Assembly: GCA_025504975.1 (NCBI GenBank) | Contig: JANUWI010000003.1 | Span: forward strand, 1,054,001 to 1,118,000 | DNA length: 64,000 bases | Direction: 5' to 3' | From: Plenodomus lindquistii | Taxonomy: Eukaryota > Ascomycota > Dothideomycetes > Pleosporales > Leptosphaeriaceae | Part shown: in pieces, positions 20,269-31,771 of the stretch | Layout: each line of letters opens with the position of its first letter | How positions within the stretch are numbered: the first letter of the stretch is position 1 | Notes under the pieces: generated by a model | Told to the model about the DNA's origin: nothing | Seen by the model: the letters and a program-made list of their open reading frames with translations, nothing else | The model's database searches: none | Translations under genes and position numbers: made by a program

Positions 20269-22057
20269 TTATATGAAGAGAGCGAATGCGACAGCGACGA
20301 CAATGGCTGCAAAGGAGCCCTTGGCAGCGCCAATCGTCTGGCCCATGTTGAAGGGGATATCGGTGCGACTGGGTGTAGGCGCAACGACGGTGCCATTGGT
20401 GCCATTGGATGGCAGTGGGTATCTGTGAAGTCTTGTTCAGTGGATGTGTTGCGAAAGAATGGATGGCGTCTTGAACTTACCCAGATCCAGAAGGGAAAGC
20501 TGAGACGCTCGAAGGACGCTCGGTCGAGGCAGCATTAGTTTCAGTAGCGGTAATGTTGCCTGGCTGGCTGGAAGATGGCCTTGCAGTGATGACGGACGTC
20601 AAGGTGTGCGTCAAATAGCTCGTAATTCTAGTAGTGCTATACACGTCGGAGGCATCCGAGGCAGCTGGAGTTGTCGCTGCGTATCCTGAGCTCGCAAATG
20701 TGGTGGCGAGAGTAGTGCTTGGAAGAGAACCAACAGAGCCCGGAGGAGCACCCGTAGGATAGCCTGAAGGGCCATCAATTGTGGCACTAGGTGCTCCGGC
20801 TGTAGGTGCAGCAGTGGTCGAGCCAGAAATGGTGGAGATGGCAGGAACTGCAGAGTACGAGCCCGATGGTACGACTGTGGCAGCTGATGAGCCCAGCTGT
20901 CCGCCAGACGACGTTCCGATCAGTCCAGAATGGGAAGGAGCAACAAGGGGAGAGGTCGGGATAGCATTGGTTCGAGTGTTTGTAGAAACGATCGGACCAC
21001 CAGGAGGCACCGAGGCGGAATTGGTGGGACCTGCAGAAGTAGCAGGTGGCATTGAGCCTGAGTTGATGGGAGCTGCCGAACTACCGGACGGAAGCGCACC
21101 TGAATCGGTGGGAGCTACAGAGCTACCAGAGGGCACCAAGCCAGAGTTGGTGGGGGCTGCGGAGGTAATAAGAGGAACTGATCCTGACTGAGTGGTTGAG
21201 CCGTAGACTGAACTGGACAGTAGAGACGTAATAGAAGGAGTGACAGCACCGGAACCCGACTGACTCAACGAGCTGACTGGAGGAGGGACAGCATAGCCGC
21301 TTGACGGGCCAGCATGGCTCGGTGAAGCAGACGGGACGTCAAACGACGTAGCAGTCGCATCTGTGTTGGTGTTTGGGGCAGAAGGTGGCGTAGAACCTGG
21401 GCCAGATGGCCATTGATATACGCTTGTCAAGATTACTCCCGAGGTAGGGGGGCCATCAGCACCAGATTTCGAAGGGCCGGGAATCTCAGTTGGAAGGGCA
21501 CTTGTCTGTGGGGAAGCCGAGTCGCCGGAGTGGCTGACACTGCTAGTTGAGGAAGAGAACGGAGCAGCTTCAGACAGTGTGTTTGATATACCCGGAGTCG
21601 GAAGCGCGCCACCCGGGGGAAAGATTGGAGCAGTTGGGGAAGGTGGAAGGATGCTGCCGCTGGACACAACTGAGGTCGAGATGATAGGCAGTGTGACGCT
21701 AGGAGCCGCAGTGGAGGATACAATGACAGAAGGCAGGGCTCCAGGAGGAGTCGAAGTCAGCGAGCAGATGGTGGTTGTGACGCTGACAACAGTGATTGAC
21801 GTCTGAACGACCGTGGCGCTAGCAGGGCAGTTCACCGCATCCGAAGCACACTCGGTGACGGTGTACGTGGACGTGGTCAGGATGACCGTGGTGGTGATAT
21901 CGCTGAGAGCACGCTCGACGTCTGAGGCAGTGTCAATGAAGGTCCATGGGCAACGTGAGCCTCGTCCAAACGGATGAAGACACTTACTCTGGACTGCAGC
22001 AGGCAAGACGGCTACCACGGTGCCGCCAAAGAGGGCGGTGAACTGGAGCAGCTTCAT
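20269..22057 (-). CDS. Mucin-like Ser/Thr/Pro-rich GPI-anchored cell-wall protein
   Basis: 554-aa secreted protein in three exons (21988-22057, 20481-21921, 20269-20422; introns 66 and 58 nt). Exon 1 encodes a signal peptide (MKLLQFTALFGGTVVAVLPA). The body is almost entirely Ser, Thr, Pro, Gly and Ala, with imperfect repeats around APTNSGLVPSGSS, good for O-mannosylation. Exon 3 ends in NMGQTIGAAKGSF followed by a hydrophobic tail and ALFI-stop, a GPI-attachment signal. The unspliced frame misses both ends, so the three-exon model is what reveals it. Likely a wall or adhesion protein. Confidence 0.8.
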
Positions 22058-22993
22058 GATGACGGCACGATTGGCGTTTACTCGGGAGAAGCAAAGAGTG
22101 TGCGAGTGGGCAAAGAGGGCCAAGGGCTAGGCCAGTGGGCTGCGAGATCAAAGAGAGTAGAGTTTGGTAAACGAGTGTGGATGTTGGTGTGCGGTAGAGC
22201 TGATGAAGGGCACGATGGTGGACGTCACTTTAATTGGGAGAAGAGGACACCGACGCCAAGAGCGCAGCAGCCAGTGCAGAGAGAAGAGAAGAGGGAAGGT
22301 GCGCACCCGTGTCACAACAAACACGCCGCAGCACGCACGATAGGTACGCGGCAGGCACCCGGACACACTTGCAGCATCTTCCAACACTGGAGAGGGCATA
22401 ATGGCGTCATTTGGTTGATTTCATGGGCGTCTGACAGCTGTACAGAACCTTCGAATGGAAAGGAGTTGTCCTGCTGCACGTGCCGTGCCTTTCACCGTCG
22501 AGCGTCGAGGCCCTCGCAGTGACACGGGCTCAGCAAAGCCAGCACATGTAGCACACCAGAGTATGACAGAATGCAAACAATTGGAGGCGCATCTGCTCGA
22601 TCACACCCAACCAATAGGCTAATTGCACTCGCGTGACGGCACTGACGTTCTGTGTGGGCGAGGCGGTGACACCAGTGTGCTCCTGCCCCCGTGTACATAA
22701 ACACAGCTACCACGCTCCTTCCCGCCCCGACTCTCCTTCACCTCTGCTCTCCGTTTGCCGTCTAGAGCCTTCCACGCCGCCTTGTCAGCTGTTTCCCCGG
22801 CGACTAGTCCCAAAAGCCCGTCGCCTGCAATCAGCGGCCCTCGCACGTGTATAAAATTGGCCTCGTCCGCCACGGGCTGCTCCACAACCACCGCAGTCCC
22901 CCACCACCACGACCACCTGCAGTTCCAGCTTCAACTCCAACATATTACACCAGCTCTAGCCCATTCCCAGCCAACCACATTACCGCTATCACC
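22058..22993. promoter_or_regulatory. Divergent promoter between two GPI mucins
   Basis: 936 bases between start codons of two divergently transcribed surface proteins, with pyrimidine- and CA-rich stretches close to 22994. Co-regulation is plausible but not shown. Confidence 0.5.
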
Positions 22994-23607
22994 ATGTTCG
23001 GATTCAAGTTGCTCGCAGTCGCTGCGCTCGTCTGCGCCGTCGCTGCCCACGAGAGTGAGTGAGCCCTGTACTGTAGAGCAATTCCTTCTTCGACAGCTGA
23101 CCTCCCTCAGCCTGCACTGCCCCCGTCACCGTCACTGTCACCGTCTCCGAGTGCGGCCCCAAGCCTGTCATCCCGGCTCCCACTCCTTCAGTCTCCCTCG
23201 CACCGCCTGCTCCTCCTGCTTCGTCGGTCGAGTCCACTGCAACGGCTCCTCTGAGCGGTCAGCCTGGAACTCCAGTCTCCGTCGTCCCGGCCCCAGGTCC
23301 TCCCGCCTCTGCTCCTCCTGCTGGTCCCACTTCCGAGGCCCCTGCAGTTCCCAGCTCGGGCGCAGACATTCCTGCTGTGCCTTCTTCTGGCGCTTCGGTG
23401 GCTACTTCTTCCAGCCAGGCTCATTCCTCTGCCGTCTCGCAGACTAGCTCCACTGCTCACCCGTCTACCACTGCTGCCAATCTGCACCCTTCCTCCAGCG
23501 GAGCTCCCGAGATCTCCACCGCCGGCGCCCCTCTCGCGACTCCCATCGCCAACATGGGCTCGCTCTTTGTCGCAGGTGCTGCCGCCGCCATGGCTATCAT
23601 CGTCTAA
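22994..23607 (+). CDS. Small Pro/Ser-rich GPI-anchored surface protein
   Basis: 185 aa from exons 22994-23054 and 23111-23607 (intron 56 nt, GTGAGT...CTCAG). The first exon is a signal peptide, MFGFKLLAVAALVCAVAAHE. The mature part starts with CTAPVTVTVTVSECGP, a short segment with two cysteines, followed by a long Pro/Ala/Ser-rich stalk. The C-terminus NMGSLFVAGAAAAMAIIV is a GPI signal. The same architecture as its divergent neighbour suggests related roles at the cell surface, though no sequence kinship beyond composition is claimed. Confidence 0.8.
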
Positions 23608-24216
23608 GTCTACACACGTTCGCTGCCTTCGCGTCACCTCACGGTCGATGCGATGTCGCTAGGATATGGCCTAGCATCAACGGTACCGTTATAACTTGTC
23701 TGTCTTGTGGAGGGATCCGTCGTTGAGACGGCATCATGTCAAATGCTACCATCTTTGTATTTGGCGGCTTTCTAGGGACGAGTCTATCATCGACGAACAG
23801 CACATCATGACTAGCATGCATGTAGCTCTTCCCCGATGTCTAATATAAAAGTGACTTGAACTGTTTGCGCCAATCTGTGCATGGGTCCTCGTACCGTTCA
23901 ATTTTCGATCATACGTCTGGCGAAGGACCGTGGCTGATGGCTTGAGTGACTTGATGACCCTTGGCCAGCTGTCTGGTCGGCCCATGGGCTATAAAGCGTC
24001 TTCGTGCACGTCGCCCGCCTTGCGGTGATCGTACAAAGAAATGCTGTGAAACTCATAAATCCCACAATCCGAGAGCAGGACAAAACATCTCAAAAGCAAC
24101 AGAGACGGAGGAAGCTGTCGTGCAATACTACTCAATATATTCACAGAGGCAGCACCATGCAGCACATATGCCCGTTACCCATTCTTTGAGTGAAGCAAAC
24201 GCTCTCAGGTGGCATA
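23608..24216. other. Intergenic, convergent genes
   Basis: About 610 bases of 3' flank for two convergent genes. No further gene seen. Confidence 0.5.
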
Positions 24217-26239
24217 CTACCCCGCTTGTTTATATCGGTTCCTCAACTCGTCAATCTCCCTCTGAAACTTCTCCATGTCATCCAATATATTCCCAGACTC
24301 TGTCCTCTCCACCACGCCCGTACTCAGCGTATTCTCGCTCTCTTCCACCGGACTGTACAACGCATACTCGCTCGTGTTCGCCCCAAGCGCGGGCTTCTCC
24401 TCCACAGGCGCGTATTCTCTCCGCAACGAACTCTCGCTTGCCGCGCTAGTTCGGCGTTTGCTGTCTAAACTCGTGCGTCGGTATTCCATGCTTGTCCGGC
24501 GAGACTCGGTCGGCGAGGTGGTGGAGGGGAGTGGACGCTGTTGATCGAGACTTGTGCGATTGGACTGGCGACGCCGAGGTGGAGGAGGCGGTGGCGGGAG
24601 ACTGACTGTGCTTTCGCCGGAAACAGTGCGGGGCGCGGGGCGATTGGAGGGAAGTGATGATGTGCGGTTTACGTTTGTGATGGGGGAGGAGGGTTCGGAA
24701 TCGAAGTCTATGGTGCTCCGACGCGAGGTCGAAATAAGAGTCGGTATGGGCGGCGCAGTTCGGATAGATCCAGAACGTCGGGGCAGTTCGGTGCTGGAGG
24801 AGTTTGCGCTGGATGGACTGATCTTGCCGAGGCGGGCGCCGTGGCGGGGAGGTGGTGGCGGAGGCGGAGATTTTGCTGAGGCCATAGGATCGTGGGGATT
24901 CACCGACGGAGTTGGGACTTGTTCGATGGAGTGTTGTGATGACATGGTCAGCGATGAGTTGCTTCGTGATCGGTTCGTCGTTGTAGACGATCGGAGCTGA
25001 CTCTGTCTTCTTGCTAGGGGCACGGGAGGTGGTACACGCTTCTGCACTGTCAAAGGCTCAGCGGTTGGCGGTGGATCACCAGATCTTAGCTGTATTGATG
25101 GTGATGGCGGTGATGATGATGATGTGCTGTCTTGAGTACTGATATGTTGTTGTTGCGGCGAAACTACCGGAGTTGGTGGCAGCGGCTTGTTCATGTCCGA
25201 ACTGTCTCTTGATCTTGTCACCGTAGCAGGCGCTGGCTCTGTTGCTGTAAAGCTATCGAATGAAACTACTTGCGGTTGTCGCGGGGTCACAAGTTTGCCA
25301 TGTCGATGCTTGGGTGCAGGTGGAGGCTTCTTCTTGCCCTTCCTCACTTCTGATACCAGGCCCATGTTCTCGTCCTCTTCTGACTCCGGCATTTCATATG
25401 ATGTTCTCGGTGTCTCTTGATGAGTCTCTTGCGGTGGCTCGTACAACGACTGGCGGGAGATGGATGAGGTATCTGTGCTACTACCACTCTCGAATAGGGG
25501 AGCGCAGAGCATGTTCGAGGCGACAGTGGTTTGCGAAAATTGGGCGGATGGGCGCGGAGTAGTTTTGCCAGTCAAGAGGAGGTTCTTGAAGCTCTCTACG
25601 TCTAGCGCTACCTTGCTGTTGCCTGGTGTCGGCTTATCCGTAGCGGTCCGCCCGTCCGCGGTTGCCGTCTCTGATGTTTGTGGCTCTAGGGAAGCCAACG
25701 TTCGCGAGAATGGGTTCGCAGGGACACTGCCGGGTGACACCATGCTCTGGGATCTTCCCATATAGGGTGCTGAGGCAGACGATATACCGATGGCAGCCAT
25801 GTTACTTCCGTCCCAGGAATTCTGTGCACTTGGGCTACCCTGCAGCGTCGAGGGGGTTGTAGTGCCAACGGCGGTCATAGGTGACGGCAAGCTTGCATGA
25901 GGGTCTTGATATAACTGATCTACACGAGAATTTTGTCGGAAAGCCCCATATGCATCATCTTCGTCCGGATGCGGGGGTATCGAGACGGTCGGAGACACTA
26001 TGCGGACTTGCTTCTTTGTCTTTGCAGGCGGGGGCGAGACAGGGCCGTCGAAAACTGCAAGAGAATTACTCTTTCAATCCCAGGTTCGAAAGACAAGACG
26101 AGAGAATACCATGGTCACTGTTTCCCCTTCGCGCCTCTGGCACGCTGCTATCAGTGTCGACCCAGGAAGGCGGCGGGCCCAAAGCAGACCCGTCGTGAGT
26201 GTATAGCTGCGATGCACGGAACGGGTTCCCAGATGACAT
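24217..26239 (-). CDS. Proline-rich cytoskeletal/adaptor-like protein
   Basis: 655 aa from exons 26110-26239 and 24217-26054 (intron 55 nt). It starts MSSGNPFRASQ and continues across the splice into VFDGPVSPPPAKTKKQV. Conserved islands are VPANPFSRTLASLE and LDVESFKNLLLTG. Several polyproline blocks (SPPPPPPPRHG, SLPPPPPPPRR) could bind SH3 or EVH1 domains or profilin. The C-terminus DDMEKFQREIDELRNRYKQ is a short coiled coil. This is a disordered fungal protein of unknown function; a link to actin patches is inferred from the polyproline only. Confidence 0.75.
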
Positions 26240-26662
26240 GCTGTAGATCAAGAGCAATGCATTTTACACAGCGCGGGGATCGCTTGCAAGAAGCGGTGAG
26301 CATAGTGCAACGCCAGACGTCGTGGTGCTGATAGTCGGGGCTAGTAAAGACATCACCGCCGACATGCGTGCGGCGCACATCCGGCGGCGGGACAGCGACG
26401 ATGTGCACCCCACCCTGGCCTCTCTAGACAGCACCATCCCCCATGTCCAATCATCCAACGTCACCGAATGAAATGGTTTCCCGCACAGTATCGTTCGACT
26501 GGACCAAGTCTTCTCAATTACATCAATGCGCAGCGTAAGATAGTCGTTGCTTTGAAGGGTGCTTGCCATTGGGCGTGTTTACAATGTCGGAGAGGACTGA
26601 AAAGAGAGCCCTATGCCTAACATTGTCTTCTGTCCCTACGAGTATGGCTACATCTATTCTCA
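26240..26662. other. Intergenic between tandem genes
   Basis: About 420 bases: presumed promoter of the proline-rich gene and 3' flank of ECO1. Confidence 0.5.
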
Positions 26663-27949
26663 TCAGTCAATGTATACATGCCATCCGGCATCCTTCCCGA
26701 ACCACTTCCGTGCAAGATTTCCTCCGCTCTCTGTCGGCTGACTGAATGCAACCTGCTCCTTCCTGACCGTCAACCCATATAGGAAGTTAGCTCTCGCAGT
26801 TTCTAGCAATCGAGTAGCGAATCCTTGTTTTCGGCATTGAGTAGACGTCCATATGCGCGAGATGCCTAACATGGTCGGCTCTGGAGCGGTACTGATGGAG
26901 ATGGAAGAGCTCCGAGGCGTTGTTGGAAGCTGGCACGTTTTCTCGGTCGCGTCCTCCTGATTCAGAACGGTGTAGGCTTCCCAGATCCTCTCCGCAAGAC
27001 ACGCACCCACGCACTTGTTGCCTCGAAAATAGAGAAATATCTTGAATCTGTCAACGAGCGGAGCCTTGCAATCATCCACCGCTGAAAGGATTGTAGGTGT
27101 CTCGGAATCTTGAATTGGCGCGTCGGCAAAGACTGTACGTCCAGCTTGACTCCACAGCTCCTCGTCTGGTATGGCGACAGCTGCAAGTTCCGTATTGACC
27201 ACTTTCAGAACGTCACTTGCCCTGTTGCGCAGCGCCAGTGCGTCTTTGCGGCCTATGACCGAGATGAAGCTTCCGTCCCCGCCGCTCCAAACTTCGGTCT
27301 TCCGGAAGCGCTCGATGACTGGCTTGGTAAAATCCACTCCTCCCATATTCATCGCATGAAACTTGCGGTGCAGGGCCGCGTCCTCAGCATTGGAGGGTAT
27401 GTACTCCATACCACATGTCTTGCAGGCCTTGCGGTGCTGCCCTACCAGGTCGAGCTGCATCTGGACCATGCGCTTCTGTGCCGGCGGCTGCTTCTGTGGG
27501 CTTTGAGCATTGTGACTTCGCTCGGAAAGTAGGTCTTTAGTCGGTGTCTTGGGCTTTGTGTGCTTCTTCAAAAATCCAAAGACCGGCCGACGTTTGTGGA
27601 CAGCGGGAGGAGAGCTGCGCGGTGCTGGCGAGGAGGGTGGACTAGACCTAGGGGGCTCATCGGAGAAGACGGCGGGCGAGTCTCTGGGGCTTGACGTGGG
27701 AGGGGCAGACGTGGTGCACGCAGGAGACGAACTTCTGGTGGCATTCTTCTGCCCGGGTGCTCTCACAGTAGAAGAGGCATCGCTCTCCACTGCGATTTCG
27801 ACGCGTCTGCGCTTCGTAGACGCTTCCTCGTCGTATAGCGGCCGCTTGTTCTGTCGCGAATACGTTCGAGCACCCTTTCTGCACAGTTGTCAGTGTTGCG
27901 GCACGTGATTCCAACGTCTGTTCGCTCACTTTACTGCGATCAAAGACAT
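26663..27949 (-). CDS. ECO1: Cohesin acetyltransferase Eco1/Eso1
   Basis: Nuclear N-acetyltransferase that acetylates Smc3 to establish sister-chromatid cohesion in S phase; 411 aa. Exon 1 is only 20 nt (27930-27949, MSLIAV plus two bases), then a 51-nt intron and exon 26663-27878 beginning KKGARTYSRQNKRP. The zinc finger CKTCGMEYIPSNAEDAALH with FH gives the C2H2 pattern. The GNAT core has GISRIWTSTQCRKQGFATRL (acetyl-CoA loop), and the C-terminus has AFSQPTESGGNLARKWFG, a signature of this family. Without exon 1 the protein would lack a start codon. Confidence 0.92.
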
Positions 27950-28460
27950 GCCCCCGTGTTCTACAATCTTTCGAGTCTGGGACGAATGTTGGTGTGGCTG
28001 CATCGAAAACTACCCCACGCGTGGAGACGCGTTTTAGCGCGTCAGGCGCGAGCAATCACCCGTCCGACGTCACCCCTCCATTTTCGGATCCCTGCTCTCA
28101 CTGTGTTCTATCAACACGCATGTCCATAGAGTGCAGCCAGCTGACAAACATCGGATTTCCCCGTATACGCACCCCGACCGGACAAGCGATGATGTTCTTC
28201 ATTTCAAGTCTTAGGCAACCAGTCATATTCTGCTACATCCTAGCCGGGCATAGTCTGTTCCATCGCGCCCCAGGTCTTGTTGAAGAAAGGTCGGCACATG
28301 CTGTTGACTCAATGCAGTGACTCAGACACATTATCATGGTGAATTGTAAACCTCGAATCTGCATTCTTGAAACAGACATTGTTTCTTTTAGAGCACTTCT
28401 CACTTTACCTCTCTTCCCAAACGGCAGACCTACCCACAGCAGCATGCACCTTCAGCTACC
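27950..28460. other. Divergent promoter, ECO1 / GNAT
   Basis: 511 bases between divergent starts. A near-palindrome CCCCACGCGTGG lies near 28011; it contains the ACGCGT core of the MluI cell-cycle box, which would suit ECO1, but use is unproven. Confidence 0.45.
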
Positions 28461-29051
28461 ATGTGTGCACAACCCATCATAACAACCCATCGTCTCATCG
28501 TCCGGGTCTTTCAGCCCCAAGACAACAACTCCATGAGTCTCAACGCCAACAACCTCCTCGTCACAAGAAGCATGTCCAATTCCTTCCCATATCCTTACAC
28601 CGTCTCCGCCGCCGATGATTGGATCGCAATGAACCTTGCAAAATCCATGCAAGACAACTGGGTCGTTAGCGAAAAGGCCTCGCCTGAGACGAACATCGGT
28701 GGCATTGGACTCAAGTATGGCGTGGATGTGAGTTCCCACACTGCGGAGGTTGGCTTCTGGATCGGTCAAAATTACTGGGGCAAGGGCTACATGACCGAAG
28801 TGCTCGAGGCTTTCACGAGGTGGACCTTCATGAACCAAGATCCAGAACGACCAAAAACAACGAGGCTGGTTGGTCATGTCTTTGGTGGAAACATTGGGAG
28901 TATGCGGTGCTTTGAGAAGTGTGGTTTCACAAAGGAGGGGGTTCTGAAGGGGCATTGCGAGAAAAACGGCGAGGTCAAAGATCTGCACATCTATGGGCTG
29001 ATTAAGGCTGATTGGGAAGTCAGGGTGAGCAGTGTATTCAACAACTATTGA
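28461..29051 (+). CDS. GNAT family N-acetyltransferase (RimJ/RimL-like)
   Basis: Single-exon, 196-aa acetyltransferase of the RimJ/RimL subgroup, which uses acetyl-CoA to modify protein N-termini or small amines. It has the opening TTHRLIVRVF, GGIGLKYGVD, HTAEVGFWIG, the acetyl-CoA loop NYWGKGYMTEV, and the late motif GNIGSMRCFEKCGFTKEG. Length is normal for the group. The substrate is unknown. Confidence 0.88.
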   Translation: MCAQPIITTHRLIVRVFQPQDNNSMSLNANNLLVTRSMSNSFPYPYTVSAADDWIAMNLAKSMQDNWVVSEKASPETNIGGIGLKYGVDVSSHTAEVGFWIGQNYWGKGYMTEVLEAFTRWTFMNQDPERPKTTRLVGHVFGGNIGSMRCFEKCGFTKEGVLKGHCEKNGEVKDLHIYGLIKADWEVRVSSVFNNY

Positions 29052-29083
29052 ACTTTGACAAAAATTTGAGAAAGACCATTCAG

Positions 29084-30322
29084 TCAAGGAGCGCACTGAG
29101 CGATGTAGGCGTGTACCTGCATGAGCAGCATCTCTACCGGCACATTATGTCTAGCTCTCTTGATAATCACACATTTTGCGTCTGCATACTTACTGTTGCT
29201 TCCTCTAATCAATTCTTGAGCTTTCTCCTCACCCAGCATATCGGCCAGACTGTACAGAGCCACTTTCCTTCCCCGCCACGACGCCGTAGGGAACTCGAGT
29301 TCCGGATATTGTAGGCGTGGTTGCAGTCGAGGAACGAGGGGCTCGTTATACCAGCTTGGCGAATGGTGAGTGACGTCTGGTGAGGCGTGAGGATCTAAAA
29401 TGGCTGCAAAGTTCTTGATTGAGTAATTCGCCCACTTTTCCAGTTCCTTTTGTACATTGATAAGCTCCTGCTGGGATTTATCGGCACGTGTGCGAAGTGT
29501 TCTGAAGATGAGAATGCAGGACACATCGTCAATGTGCTCAATATCTTCGGAACGTGGGCTCTGAACCGGGACAAGTCGCCCCCTGAAGTTGAAGTTCCAA
29601 CTCAACTTCTTGAGAATCTTGTTGCGCATGGTCTGGAGTACAAAGTCGGGCATGTCTTCTCTCCAGACCATGTTCTTGAGATTGAGGCCACTGAACTTCT
29701 CGACCGTGCGAGGCGAGAGGACCTTCTCCCAGCCCTTCTTCTTGCTCAACTGGGCCACTGCCTTCTGACGGTTGATGAAATAGAATGGTGGGCCGAGATG
29801 CTTTTCTTGGCTCACGAGTGAGACTGGAAGCAGCCAGGGATCATTGGTGGTGGGGTGGGGCCGCGCATGCAGAGCAATGAAGAAGTCGTTGGGGAGCAGG
29901 ATGCTTGTGAGACGACATTGCCGGACGGGCGATGCCAATGCGTGTGCTGTCGAAGGTAAGCGTTGGTGCTCTTCAGCCACAATCTGTGGAAAGGCATAGT
30001 CACCGAAAGGGTTTTCCCACAACTTCCTCTGAAACGGCGTAAAGTCTGCGTGCTTGGGCTGGGCCTTTGGTTGCTCCCACCGGTGCCTGCCCTCCAAGAC
30101 CACTGGGTCGAGCAGAGGGGGCAGAGGCAGCGCCTTTTCCTTGTCATCTTTGCGTGCGCGGAATGTCTGGTGGCCCTGCTTGCGCGTAGGCCCAAGGTCG
30201 TCGCCTCTCAGGACGCGCCCGGGGATGTGAGTGGAGGACTGACGCCATTGCGCGGGCAACGACTGTCTAGCTGTGCGTGCGCGTGCGCGTGGGTGAAGGC
30301 AATGGGCCCATCTGCCCAGCAT
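29084..30322 (-). CDS. Mitochondrial conserved fungal protein
   Basis: 412 aa from the ATG at 30322. The frame is open to 30475, but starting at 30322 exposes MLGRWAHCLHPRARARTARQ, an arginine-rich presequence without acidic residues, and leaves room for the divergent ClpP promoter. The body has FTPFQRKLWENPFGDYAFP, SPVRQCRLTSILLPNDFFIA and a C-terminal region LADMLGEEKAQELI. I recall similar fungal mitochondrial proteins, perhaps ribosome- or membrane-linked, but cannot name the function. The 3' end lies 32 bases from the end of the convergent GNAT gene. Confidence 0.7.
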   Translation of the reverse strand: MLGRWAHCLHPRARARTARQSLPAQWRQSSTHIPGRVLRGDDLGPTRKQGHQTFRARKDDKEKALPLPPLLDPVVLEGRHRWEQPKAQPKHADFTPFQRKLWENPFGDYAFPQIVAEEHQRLPSTAHALASPVRQCRLTSILLPNDFFIALHARPHPTTNDPWLLPVSLVSQEKHLGPPFYFINRQKAVAQLSKKKGWEKVLSPRTVEKFSGLNLKNMVWREDMPDFVLQTMRNKILKKLSWNFNFRGRLVPVQSPRSEDIEHIDDVSCILIFRTLRTRADKSQQELINVQKELEKWANYSIKNFAAILDPHASPDVTHHSPSWYNEPLVPRLQPRLQYPELEFPTASWRGRKVALYSLADMLGEEKAQELIRGSNSKYADAKCVIIKRARHNVPVEMLLMQVHAYIAQCAP

Positions 30323-30473
30323 CAGGTTGGAACGCAAAGACTGTGCGGGTTGTGCTTGCACTGGCGAGGGGCGTCGAAAGCAGCTGCAAGAATGCGGACC
30401 CCCGACTTGGCGTTTTTCGGGCATGAAGCTGTGGGCCGCTCGACGCAAGGGACCACGCCCAACACCACACATC
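30323..30473. promoter_or_regulatory. Compact divergent promoter of two mitochondrial genes
   Basis: Only 151 bases separate the proposed start of the mitochondrial protein and that of ClpP; it must serve both. Start choice on the minus strand is uncertain and changes this length. Confidence 0.45.
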
Positions 30474-31293
30474 ATGGCCGCGATATTACAGCGAGTCGTC
30501 GCAAGGCCGTCTATACTACGGCGGCCCTGCAGACATGGCCTGCGGACAATGTCAGGCCAGTCAGGCCAGTTCGGCTTCCAGCCCCGTGGGAGTCGACAGC
30601 AACAGGAGCAGCAGTCGCCGCGGGCAATGTCCCTGCCAATACCCTACGTGACGGAGACGACCGTAAGTGTGCCGCCTTCGCTGCCGTGGATGCAGGCTGA
30701 CTGTGCAGGGTGGAGGCTGGAAAACATCAGACATCTTCTCGCGCCTCCTCCAAGAGCGCATCATCTGCCTGAATGGCGAGGTCGACGACTACATGTCCGC
30801 CAACTGCGTCGCCCAGCTCCTCTTCCTCGAAGCCGACAACCCGGAGAAGCCCATCTCCATGTACATCAACTCGCCCGGTGGCAGCGTCAGCTCCGGCCTC
30901 GCCATCTACGACACCATGAACTACATCCGCTGTCCCGTCAGCACGACATGCATAGGCCTTGCAGCGTCAATGGGATCACTACTGCTTGCTGGAGGCGCCG
31001 AGGGACAGCGTTACATACTGCCACATGCGCGCGTCATGATCCACCAGCCAAGTGGGGGGTATCGAGGCAAGGCGAGTGACATTGCAGACCATGCAAAAGA
31101 GATTTTGAGGATCAGAGACAAGCTGAACAACATATACCTGTCACACGTCGCGAAGAAGCGAACGCTGGAAGAGATTGAAAAGTACATGGAGCGCGACTAC
31201 TTCATGGATGCACAAGAAGCGGTTGACTTTGGTATCGTAGACAAGATCATAGAGAAGAGGGAGGCTCCGTCCAAGGAAGAAGAGAAGAAGTGA
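30474..31293 (+). CDS. CLPP: Mitochondrial ATP-dependent Clp protease proteolytic subunit
   Basis: Serine peptidase of the matrix ClpXP complex, 257 aa from exons 30474-30662 and 30709-31293 (intron 46 nt). The N-terminus MAAILQRVVARPSILRRPCR is a presequence. IPYVTETT joins GGWKTSDIFSRLLQERIICL across the splice. The oxyanion region is NSPGGSVSSGLAIYDT, the active serine lies in GLAASMGSLLLAGG, and the histidine in MIHQPSGGYRGKA. The short acidic-lysine tail is normal for eukaryotic ClpP. Budding yeasts lack ClpP, which fits a filamentous host. Confidence 0.95.
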
Positions 31294-31771
31294 TCAGAGG
31301 CCTTATGCGTGTGTATGATATAGGACAGCGGTCACTTGATCGAATGGCACCCTCGGAACTTGCATGAACATGTGCCCGAGCAAGTAGGATTGCAATGAAG
31401 ACAGAGGATGCTTTCGGACCTGTGCAGCCGACACGCGCCAGAATCAATACCTTCACTACTACAGGTACTGAGGTAAGTTGCAATGCCCAGCAGATTTAAA
31501 ATGAGTATCGACTTGGATATGACGATTTTAAAGAGGATGAAACTGACGATTCCTCTGACAAAGTCGCTATATCATAGGTAAATGCGTTCCAATGTATGCA
31601 GGTAACCCCACATGCTTACACGTGCGGACGCGCTGTGCTATTGGTCCCACTTGCCTCTTTCGGAATCCTGTTGCTGGTCGCAACCTCACAGCACACTTTA
31701 CCACGCTGCCTAATCTCTTCGACTGGTTTGGGCCGGCGAACCGAGTGTCTCAGACGCTCGCAGCGGTTACT
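31294..31771. other. Intergenic, ClpP to RdRP
   Basis: About 480 bases, presumed RdRP promoter; no gene seen. Confidence 0.5.

Noticed and set aside
20781..21191. 136-codon plus-strand frame opposite the mucin gene
   Set aside because: It is the antisense of Ser/Thr/Pro repeats, rich in Gly/Glu/Val by mirror effect.
24554..25000. Plus-strand Gly/Arg-rich frame opposite the proline-rich gene
   Set aside because: Mirror of polyproline codons.
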